DNA of 7,567 nucleotides from Bacteroidales bacterium UBA6346 (lineage in GTDB: Bacteria > Bacteroidota > Bacteroidia > Bacteroidales > UBA932), in assembly GCA_002438905.1 (NCBI GenBank), contig DJSA01000081.1, positions 6,842 to 14,408 of the forward strand, written 5' to 3'. Under the pieces are notes generated by a model that saw only the letters and a program-made list of their open reading frames with translations, was not told the DNA's origin and searched no databases. Each line of letters opens with the position of its first letter. Positions within the stretch are counted from its first letter, which is position 1. This document shows, piece after piece, positions 1-5,410 of this stretch. The position numbers and the translations under genes were made by a program.

Positions 1-608
1 TTCACGGCTTCAGCCTCGGTGGTGCCCATAAAGAGCGTGTCTATATTCTCCTTGATAGCCCCCTCCTGAAGAAGTTCCGCGAACACATGCGCAGCGCGTT
101 CCAAACGGGCGTTGCCTTCGGGACGCCCCACTATTATGCGGCTCGGGTAGAGGTTGTCGTAGAGAGCCCGGCTTTCGCGCAGAAACTCCGGCGAAAAGAT
201 GATGTTTTCAGTGTTGTATTTTCTGCGGACACTCTCCGTGTATCCCACTGGAATAGTGGATTTTATCACCATTATCGCATGAGGGTTCACTTCAAGGACA
301 AGTTCGATGACAGCCTCAACTGCGGATGTGTCAAAAAAATTACGTTGGGCATCGTAATTTGTCGGAGCTGCAATGACAACGAACTCGGCATCGGAATAGG
401 CGGCACGGCCATCGAGCGTCGCTGTCAGGTCCAGAGGCTTCTCTGCGAGGTATTTCTCTATATATTCGTCCTGAATGGGGCTGATGCGGTTGTTTATTTT
501 CTCGACTTTCTCCGGGATTATGTCTACGGCCATGACATGGTTGTGCTGGCTCAGAAGGGTTGCTATTGACAACCCGACATAACCGGTTCCTGCTACTGCT
601 ATTTTCAT
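1..608 (-). CDS. ugd: UDP-glucose 6-dehydrogenase, N-terminal part (runs off left edge)
   Basis: Cytosolic enzyme that oxidises UDP-glucose to UDP-glucuronate with two NAD+, supplying uronic acid for capsule or exopolysaccharide. The window holds the first 202 codons. The protein opens with the NAD-binding Rossmann motif GTGYVGLS (residues 7-14), followed by AVDIIPEKV for the second strand. Further on are AAPTNYD, KSTIPVG (catalytic-region Thr) and SPEFLRES with the catalytic Glu pair. The visible part stops within TEAEAV, where the next codon begins AA. In the family this position is the catalytic Lys of the TEAEAIK motif. The sequence follows the E. coli-type Ugd of about 390 residues closely, so UDP-glucose is a better guess than GDP-mannose or UDP-ManNAc. 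The start is the ATG placing the Rossmann motif at the usual distance. It lies 19 bp after the upxY stop, so it is probably the next gene of the same polysaccharide operon. Confidence 0.94.
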   Translation of the reverse strand, partial: MKIAVAGTGYVGLSIATLLSQHNHVMAVDIIPEKVEKINNRISPIQDEYIEKYLAEKPLDLTATLDGRAAYSDAEFVVIAAPTNYDAQRNFFDTSAVEAVIELVLEVNPHAIMVIKSTIPVGYTESVRRKYNTENIIFSPEFLRESRALYDNLYPSRIIVGRPEGNARLERAAHVFAELLQEGAIKENIDTLFMGTTEAEAV

Positions 609-627
609 AATGCTGTCATTTTATTGG

Positions 628-1173
628 TCAATCCAGAACTTCAATGAGGTCCGGAGTCACTTCCGTGGTCGCGTAAATCAAATCTGTAATGGAAACTACG
701 AAGCGCCTACTGCGGTGTCCCTTAATCTTCACGAGCACCCCCTCCGCACCATCGAAGGGTCCGCCGATTATCCTCACCCTCGTGCCTTTAGCGAGGGCAA
801 TTTCTCCTGGGGCATAATACGTGATGTTCTCAGACATCGCGGAAGTCACGGCTATGAAATCCTCCATTTCCTTCTCCGGAATGGTTATGATTGTATTCCT
901 ATCCCCTTCACGCGTAATTTTGTACTGAAGACGGGGTATTTTCGGTTTCACTGTCTTGATGACAGAGGGCTCCGCATGGACAAAAACAAGATTACTAACC
1001 GCTGGAACCTGCACGCGGGACTTTCGTCCGCAACGTTCGACGACCTCATACTTCATCGGTATGAAGGATCTTATGCCAAATTCGTCAAGCCGCTTCTGGA
1101 CTCTAAGTTCGTTCCTGTATGGAGCACCCATCGCGAACCATTGCGCTGTTCCGCCTTCAACAGGAGATTCCAT
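628..1173 (-). CDS. upxY: UpxY family transcription antiterminator (NusG-like)
   Basis: A 181-residue specialised NusG paralogue. In Bacteroides, UpxY proteins are encoded first in capsular polysaccharide loci and prevent premature termination in the leader of their own operon. The N-terminal NGN domain spans about residues 10-110, starting with the typical QWFAMGAPYRNELRVQ (aromatic-rich strand, then helix) and continuing with FIPMKYEVVERCGRK and VSNLVFVHA. A KOW domain spans about residues 126-160 (KGTRVRIIGGPFDGAEGVLV). Length and order match UpxY/RfaH/LoaP-type proteins and not housekeeping NusG, which would sit beside ribosomal protein genes. The context agrees: own promoter upstream, ugd downstream. 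I chose the first ATG because it starts nine residues before the conserved WF motif. There is no obvious Shine-Dalgarno; a small upstream ORF ends 17 bases inside this gene, so translation may be coupled. No upxZ-like gene (the trans-inhibitor often following upxY) lies between upxY and ugd. The name is a family assignment; the specific locus is unknown. Confidence 0.9.
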   Translation of the reverse strand: MESPVEGGTAQWFAMGAPYRNELRVQKRLDEFGIRSFIPMKYEVVERCGRKSRVQVPAVSNLVFVHAEPSVIKTVKPKIPRLQYKITREGDRNTIITIPEKEMEDFIAVTSAMSENITYYAPGEIALAKGTRVRIIGGPFDGAEGVLVKIKGHRSRRFVVSITDLIYATTEVTPDLIEVLD

Positions 1174-1267
1174 TGTGAATTCTAATTTTGTAAAGGATTA
1201 TTTTTTTGTAAAGGATTATTCCCTTGGCTCCCAAGATTTCCGACAACTCTCTAACAAAGAGCGACAT
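1157..1267 (-). CDS. Candidate 36-residue leader peptide overlapping upxY
   Basis: Small ORF in the leader of the upxY transcript. It begins MSLFVRELSEILGAKG, continues with the near-repeat IILYKK-IILYKI, and ends in HNGISC and TGA. It starts about 66 nt after the predicted transcription start and ends 17 bases inside upxY, in a different frame. The first half resembles an amphipathic helix; the second half is two hydrophobic-basic blocks. An 18-bp tandem repeat in the DNA encodes the two blocks and keeps the frame, which fits real coding but does not prove it. No clear Shine-Dalgarno precedes the ATG, as is common in Bacteroidetes. Inference: a leader peptide or translational-coupling ORF controlling entry of ribosomes into upxY, or a small conserved protein of unknown role. 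It could also be a chance ORF, since 36 codons is short. Confidence 0.45.
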   Translation of the reverse strand: MSLFVRELSEILGAKGIILYKKIILYKIRIHNGISC

Positions 1268-1333
1268 AGGAAAGCTCGGGTAATTATATCATAGCGCCCG
1301 TCCCCCCTGAATAGGGTTCCTCCGAGAGCAAAA
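1174..1333 (-). promoter_or_regulatory. 5' leader of the upxY operon
   Basis: Predicted untranslated or partly translated leader between the promoter and upxY. In Bacteroides capsule loci, the leader upstream of upxY is where UpxY acts on elongating polymerase. This one contains the small ORF from 1267, the 18-bp tandem repeat, and one short potential hairpin (CCCT-ATTC-AGGG in the transcript, 1316-1305). No strong intrinsic terminator or riboswitch fold is evident by eye. Extent rests on the predicted start site. Confidence 0.5.
1186..1220 (-). repeat. Two-copy 18-bp tandem repeat in the upxY leader
   Basis: The plus strand reads TTTTGTAAAGGATTATT at 1186-1202 and again, identically over 17 bases, at 1204-1220, giving a period of 18 bp. 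It lies 13 bases upstream of the upxY start codon. The period is a multiple of three, so gain or loss of a unit would add or remove six codons of the overlapping small ORF without shifting its frame. Perfect identity suggests a recent slippage duplication or maintained sequence. Confidence 0.9.
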
Positions 1334-1339
1334 TGTATG

Positions 1340-1371
1340 CAAAAGTAGGCAATAATTCTTAAATACGCAAA
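1340..1371 (-). promoter_or_regulatory. Bacteroidetes-type promoter for upxY-ugd
   Basis: Read on the minus strand, TTTG (1371-1368) is followed by a 20-bp spacer and TACTTTTG (1347-1340). This is a perfect match to the Bacteroidetes primary-sigma consensus TTTG-N19-21-TAnnTTTG. Transcription would start near 1333 and give a leader of about 160 nt before upxY. The -33 element ends 4 bp beyond the topB stop codon, so the polysaccharide unit can be expressed separately from the pyk-HAD-topB genes upstream. I found no convincing inverted repeats around it, so nothing here marks it as a phase-variable invertible promoter. Confidence 0.75.
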
Positions 1372-1374
1372 TAC

Positions 1375-3207
1375 TCAAGAATTCAAAACGTGAAACACGA
1401 CTTCAGAGACCATAAACTTGAGTTCGTCAATAAAGTCCCGCGCTTCATACTCACCGCGCTCAATCTGACGGAGCTTGCGCTCCCAGATGCCTGTGAGTTC
1501 GGCCGACTTGAGGAGGTCCTCGTGGATGGTGGAGATGAGTTCGCGGCCGGTGTCTGTCGGGAGAAGATTCTTTCGCTCACGGCGGATGTAGCCGCGCTTG
1601 AAGAGTGTCTCGATGATGGCGGCACGGGTCGATGGGCGGCCTATGCCGTTCTCCTTGAGGGCGTCGCGAAGCTCCTCGTTGTCAACGAACTTGCCGGCGG
1701 TCTCCATCGCGCGGAGAAGGGTCGCCTCGGTGTAGGGCTTGGGCGGCGTGGTCCAAGTTTCTTTCAGCGTGGGCGTGTGCGGACCGGACTCCCCTTTCGT
1801 GAAATTCGGCATAACTTTGAGTTCGGCGCCATCGGAGGAAGCTTCGCCATCGACTTGTGCGACTCCGGCGGAAATCTGTCCCCCGTCCGGCTGCTGCGCG
1901 CTTGACTGCTGTCTCTGCTCCACCACCCTCCAGCCGGGGCTCAGAATCTGCTTGCCGGAGGCCTTGAACTCAATGTCGGCGACCTTTCCGAGGACAGTCG
2001 TCGTCGAAATCTCGCAGTCGGGATAGAACTCCGCGATGAAACGCCGTGCCACGAGATCATAGACCATCATTTCCTGCTGAGTGAGGTTCGTTGCCGGGAC
2101 GCCGGTCGGGATTATCGCGTGGTGGTCGGTGACCTTGGAATTGTCGAAAACGCGATTCGTCTTCGGAAGTTTCTTTCCCTTAAGAGGTTCAGTAAATTCG
2201 CGGTATGCGACGAGTCCTTCGAGGGTCTTGGGAACTTTCGGATATATGTCATCGCTGAGGAAGGTCGTGTCGACGCGAGGATATGTCGTCACCTTCTTCT
2301 CGTAGAGCGACTGAATGAGCCGGAGTGTTTCATCAGCGCTGAATCCGAAGCGCTTGTTGCACTCGACCTGAAGCGAGGTGAGGTCGAAGAGACGGGGCGC
2401 GAATTCTTTGCCTTTCTTCTTGGCGATGTCTGTGACCGTAAAGTCGTTGCCGCTGATTACCTCAAGCAGTTTCTCGCCTTCTTCCCTCACCTTGAACTTA
2501 CCTTTTGTGGAGCTGAAAACGGTGTCCCTATAGGTGGTCCTAAGTTCCCAGTAAGGCTCGGGCTTAAAATTCTCGATCTCGCTCTGCCTATTTACAATAA
2601 GAGCTAAGGTAGGAGTCTGTACCCTCCCTATTGACAGCACCTTACGGTCGCGGGTGTATCCCCCTCCATACTTCAGACTATAGAGCCTTGTGGCGTTCAT
2701 CCCCAGCAGCCAGTCACCAATGGCCCGGCAGAGTCCGGCTTCGTAGAGCTTCTGGAATTTTGATGAGTCTTCAAGATGGTTGAACCCTTCGCGTATCGCC
2801 TCTTCGGTGAGGGACGAAATCCACAGACGCTTGACCGGGCACTTCGCCCGCGCCTTCTGCATGACCCACCGCTGAATCAGCTCTCCCTCCTGCCCAGCAT
2901 CGCCGCAGTTCACAATCATGTCGGCGTTCTGCATCAGCTGCTCTATCACTTGAAACTGCGCCTTATAAGTTTCGTTGTCTATGAGCTTTATGCCGAAGCG
3001 CGGCGGCATCATAGGCAGAGTCGAGAGCGCCCATACGCGCCATCTCGGGTCGTAGTCATGAGGCTCCTTGAGCGTGCACAGGTGGCCGAAAGTCCACGTC
3101 ACCTGATAGCCGTTGCCCTCGATGTAGCCGTTCTTTTTCAGCCTGGCGCCAAGGACATCGGCGATTTCCCTCGCCACGCTCGGCTTTTCAGCAATACAAA
3201 CTGTCAT
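1375..3207 (-). CDS. topB: DNA topoisomerase III (type IA)
   Basis: A 610-residue type IA topoisomerase that cuts and passes single DNA strands, relaxing negative supercoils and decatenating replication or recombination intermediates. The Toprim domain is at the N-terminus: IAEKPSVAREIA with the conserved Glu at residue 7, and NCGDAGQEGEL with the metal-binding acidic residues near 103-108. RVQTPTLALI is at about 195-204. The catalytic tyrosine is Tyr309 in TTYPRVDT. DHHAIIPT (361-368) and GIGRPSTRA (521-529) are typical late core motifs. A Gln/Ser/Gly-rich linker at about 431-462 looks lineage-specific. The protein ends right after the core: there is no C-terminal cysteine-rich zinc domain or long basic tail, making it shorter than E. 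coli TopB (653 residues). The start codon overlaps the phosphatase stop by 4 bp (ATGA), so translation is probably coupled. There are no mobile-element genes nearby, so this looks chromosomal and not a plasmid or conjugative-element topB. Confidence 0.95.
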   Translation of the reverse strand: MTVCIAEKPSVAREIADVLGARLKKNGYIEGNGYQVTWTFGHLCTLKEPHDYDPRWRVWALSTLPMMPPRFGIKLIDNETYKAQFQVIEQLMQNADMIVNCGDAGQEGELIQRWVMQKARAKCPVKRLWISSLTEEAIREGFNHLEDSSKFQKLYEAGLCRAIGDWLLGMNATRLYSLKYGGGYTRDRKVLSIGRVQTPTLALIVNRQSEIENFKPEPYWELRTTYRDTVFSSTKGKFKVREEGEKLLEVISGNDFTVTDIAKKKGKEFAPRLFDLTSLQVECNKRFGFSADETLRLIQSLYEKKVTTYPRVDTTFLSDDIYPKVPKTLEGLVAYREFTEPLKGKKLPKTNRVFDNSKVTDHHAIIPTGVPATNLTQQEMMVYDLVARRFIAEFYPDCEISTTTVLGKVADIEFKASGKQILSPGWRVVEQRQQSSAQQPDGGQISAGVAQVDGEASSDGAELKVMPNFTKGESGPHTPTLKETWTTPPKPYTEATLLRAMETAGKFVDNEELRDALKENGIGRPSTRAAIIETLFKRGYIRRERKNLLPTDTGRELISTIHEDLLKSAELTGIWERKLRQIERGEYEARDFIDELKFMVSEVVFHVLNS

Positions 3208-3857
3208 AAACGGCTTTCAATAAACTCAAAAATCCTTTCCTTACCTGTAAAATCCGGGATTTGCAGGGAGCTGTATTCGCGGACTATTTCGGGCGGATTG
3301 GTGGTCGTGAGACCTATTACGAGGGCGCCGGAGGCCTTGGCGGACTTGAGCCCGTTGACGGAGTCTTCGAAAACGACGGAATGGGCGGCATCGGTGCCGA
3401 AACGTGCCATTCCCTTGAGGAAGCAGTCTGGGTCGGGTTTTGAGGCAGCGAAGTCCTCGCTGGTGAGGATGGCGTCGAAAAGTTCTGGGATTTCAGGTCT
3501 TTTGGCGTAAACCGCAGACATCTTAGCCCTATTCGAACTAGTAACCACAGCTGTCTTGTATCCCCGTCCCCGTGCATCCGCCACAAAATCAACGAATCCG
3601 GGAATATATTCATAAGGCATATTCCACTCAAACTCATCGAGTTCAGCGGTTATCAAGGGCCACAAGCCCTTTCTGTCGCCAAAGTATTCTGCTAATATCC
3701 TCGTGAGCGTGACACCTTTCACGCCTCCTGCAAATCCCTTAACCCCCAAATATTTCGTCCCTATTCCTTCCCAGAATGTGGTATAGTACTTTTCCGTATC
3801 GACGACAACTCCGTCAAAATCGAATAGCAACGCTCTTGTTTCCATAGCCTTACACAT
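3204..3857 (-). CDS. HAD superfamily phosphatase, beta-phosphoglucomutase-like
   Basis: A 217-residue cytosolic haloacid-dehalogenase-type hydrolase of subfamily I with a helical cap. Motif I is LFDFDGVVVDTE, with the nucleophile Asp13 and acid/base Asp15. The cap follows (about 22-88). Motif II is VVTSSN (Ser107), motif III is the Lys of SKPDPDCF (Lys140), and motif IV is VVFEDSVNG (Glu164, Asp165). The pattern fits beta-phosphoglucomutase, phosphoglycolate phosphatase and sugar-phosphate phosphatase relatives; the substrate cannot be read from sequence. It overlaps the 3' end of pyk by 8 bp and topB by 4 bp. The start at 3857 is chosen because GGAG lies 7 nt upstream, inside the pyk tail. 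A second ATG at 3845 would give 213 residues and a more usual distance to motif I, but has poorer ribosome-binding spacing. Association with pyk suggests sugar-phosphate metabolism or metabolite repair, which is inference. Confidence 0.9.
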   Translation of the reverse strand: MCKAMETRALLFDFDGVVVDTEKYYTTFWEGIGTKYLGVKGFAGGVKGVTLTRILAEYFGDRKGLWPLITAELDEFEWNMPYEYIPGFVDFVADARGRGYKTAVVTSSNRAKMSAVYAKRPEIPELFDAILTSEDFAASKPDPDCFLKGMARFGTDAAHSVVFEDSVNGLKSAKASGALVIGLTTTNPPEIVREYSSLQIPDFTGKERIFEFIESRL

Positions 3858-5253
3858 ATTTCAACTCCATGTATGTGGCACCCATCTGAGCGCCGAACAC
3901 GCCTCCGATGAATCCGATGAGGTCTCCCTGGGAAATCTTGCCGTCCCGCGTGAGCAGGTCAATAGACTTGGCTGAGAACTCTTCCTTGTCGTTCACTTTT
4001 GAGAAGGGGTAGGCCTTGATTCCGAACACAAGAGCCAATTCTCTCATAGTGTAGCTGTTATAGCACATAGCGTAAACCGGAACTTTAGGACGAAAAGTGG
4101 AAAGATAGCGCCCGACGCGACCCGTGTAGGTGTCGAACACAAGCGCTTTAACCGGCAGCTCCTGAGTAGCGGCCACAAGGGCTCTAGCAATCACGACGGC
4201 AACCGGCTTGACAGCGTTCCGCAAATTCAGATCCAGGTTCACGTCAATGGTCTTTTCCGTCTGCAGGGCAATCTTCGTCATCGTCTTGACGGCTTCGACA
4301 GGATATTTCCCATACGCGCTCTCCCCGCTCAGCATGATGGCATCGGCGCTCTGGAAAATGGCATTCGCGACGTCGGTTACCTCGGCACGAGTCGGACGCG
4401 GATTCTCTATCATGCTCTGCAGCATCTGCGTCGCAATGATAACCGGCTTCTTTCTGTCCCTGCACGCCTTAACTATATCCCTCTGTATCAAAGGGATGCG
4501 TTCCGCAGGAATCTCGACGCCAAGGTCTCCGCGGGCGACCATGACACCATAGCTGTAAGTCAGGATTTCATCCAGGTTGTCGATGCCCTGCTGGTTCTCG
4601 ATTTTGGCGATGATTTTCAGATGGCTGTTCCGAGCATCGAGTATTTCCTGGATCTCGTGAAGGTCACGGGCACTGCGGACAAACGAGTGAGCGATGAAAT
4701 CGATGTCAGCTCCGATTGCCCATTCTATGAACCTGCGGTCCTTTTCGGTCACTGCCGGAAGGTTTATGTGGACGGCCGGAACATTGACGCTTTTGTGCCC
4801 CTTTATTATGCCTTCATTCATCACCTCACAGATGAGCTTCCCATCTTCTTTCCTGACAACGGACAGATCCACCGAACCATCGTCGATGAGAATATCCGAA
4901 CCCACCGGCACGTCTTCTGCCATGTGAGGATAGGTTGTGTAGAGGACTCCCCTGCGGCAAGGCCGCGTCGGATCGTCCACGATTTCAATCGTTTCGCCGG
5001 TACGCGCTATGAATCCAACGGAATCGGCCATCTGGGTGAGTCTGACTTCCGGACCTTTCGTGTCTATGAGTATCGCTATCCTGTCAGAAACTTTCCTGAC
5101 ATTATCCACGACAGTTTGTGCCCCCTCAAGGGACGCGTGCGCAGAATTTATACGTACGACGTTCATTCCGTTTTCGTAAAGCTGCCGGATAAAGTCCACG
5201 TCACACCGGTTGTCGGCGACGGTGCATATAATCTTTGTCTTTTTGTCTATCAT
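3850..5253 (-). CDS. pyk: Pyruvate kinase
   Basis: Final glycolytic enzyme: phosphoenolpyruvate plus ADP gives pyruvate plus ATP. With the chosen start the protein has 467 residues, beginning MIDKKTKIICTVADNRCDVDF. The barrel begins with KTKIICTV and GMNVVRINSAHAS; DTKGPEVRL marks the ADP/PEP site. The B domain follows at about residues 73-170. IIAKIENQQG carries the catalytic Lys217 and metal-ligand Glu219, and MVARGDLGVE carries Asp243. ATQMLQSM, PTRAEVTDVANA and LSGESAYGKYP are the usual signature segments, followed by the C-terminal regulatory domain. Two in-frame upstream ATGs exist, at 5262 (+3 residues) and 5298 (+15 residues, MNLVNFAAK). I prefer 5253 because it fits the usual family N-terminus, has GAGGGAA just upstream, and a promoter-like TAATTTTG lies inside the longer version. 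First gene of the pyk-HAD-topB run and divergent from mnmE. Confidence 0.95.
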   Translation of the reverse strand: MIDKKTKIICTVADNRCDVDFIRQLYENGMNVVRINSAHASLEGAQTVVDNVRKVSDRIAILIDTKGPEVRLTQMADSVGFIARTGETIEIVDDPTRPCRRGVLYTTYPHMAEDVPVGSDILIDDGSVDLSVVRKEDGKLICEVMNEGIIKGHKSVNVPAVHINLPAVTEKDRRFIEWAIGADIDFIAHSFVRSARDLHEIQEILDARNSHLKIIAKIENQQGIDNLDEILTYSYGVMVARGDLGVEIPAERIPLIQRDIVKACRDRKKPVIIATQMLQSMIENPRPTRAEVTDVANAIFQSADAIMLSGESAYGKYPVEAVKTMTKIALQTEKTIDVNLDLNLRNAVKPVAVVIARALVAATQELPVKALVFDTYTGRVGRYLSTFRPKVPVYAMCYNSYTMRELALVFGIKAYPFSKVNDKEEFSAKSIDLLTRDGKISQGDLIGFIGGVFGAQMGATYMELKYV

Positions 5254-5279
5254 TTCCCTCATCGAATCTGTTTTCGCTG

Positions 5280-5287
5280 CAAAATTA
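5280..5287 (-). promoter_or_regulatory. Candidate -7 element for pyk (downstream copy)
   Basis: Second TAATTTTG on the minus strand, 56 bp downstream of the first and again without a clear -33 TTTG. Transcription would start near 5273, just before the ATGs at 5262 and 5253 but after the ATG at 5298. If used, the 15-residue N-terminal extension of pyk could not be made from this transcript. Confidence 0.35.
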
Positions 5288-5335
5288 ACTAAATTCATCC
5301 ATTTTCGATGAACAGATATTGGCGGATGTTGCCTG

Positions 5336-5343
5336 CAAAATTA
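5336..5343 (-). promoter_or_regulatory. Candidate -7 element for pyk (upstream copy)
   Basis: The minus strand reads TAATTTTG, a perfect TAnnTTTG. No TTTG is found 19-21 bp further upstream, so only half of the consensus is present. Transcription would start near 5329. It lies within a 12-bp sequence repeated at 5277-5288. Confidence 0.4.
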
Positions 5344-5410
5344 AAAACCGGCGTAATTTGACGATATATTGCTAAATTCGCGGAATATTTCGTATACGAC
5401 ACACATATTC

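Larger units (their letters stand above)
5277..5344. repeat. Direct repeat CTGCAAAATTAA, two copies
   Basis: Exact 12-bp copies at 5277-5288 and 5333-5344, 56 bp apart, in the pyk-mnmE divergent region. Each contains the TAATTTTG element on the minus strand. This may be a duplicated promoter half-site or chance in AT-rich DNA. Confidence 0.6.

Noticed and set aside
87..569. 160-codon plus-strand open frame opposite ugd
   Set aside because: Its translation resembles no known domain, and the minus strand here encodes an unmistakable UDP-glucose dehydrogenase.
610..1185. 191-codon plus-strand open frame opposite upxY
   Set aside because: Antisense shadow: the minus-strand frame has clear NGN and KOW domains and proper promoter context.
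1283..1288. TATAAT on the minus strand in the upxY leader, like a classic sigma-70 -10 box
   Set aside because: Bacteroidetes primary sigma factors use TAnnTTTG, there is no matching -35, and a full consensus Bacteroidetes promoter lies upstream.
1211..1360. Imperfect inverted repeat (11 of 13 bases; 1211-1223 and 1348-1360) around the upxY leader, as in invertible capsule promoters
   Set aside because: Short, imperfect and AT-rich. It would split the promoter, leaving the -33 element outside the inverted segment, and such a match is not surprising by chance in 200 bp.
2776..3510. 244-codon plus-strand open frame across the topB/HAD junction
   Set aside because: It crosses two well-supported minus-strand genes and has an Arg/Leu-rich composition typical of antisense frames.
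5369..5410. Longer mnmE start (14 extra residues)
   Set aside because: The extension does not fit the family N-terminus; the ATG at 5411 places the conserved APATVPGTGAI segment at the usual distance.
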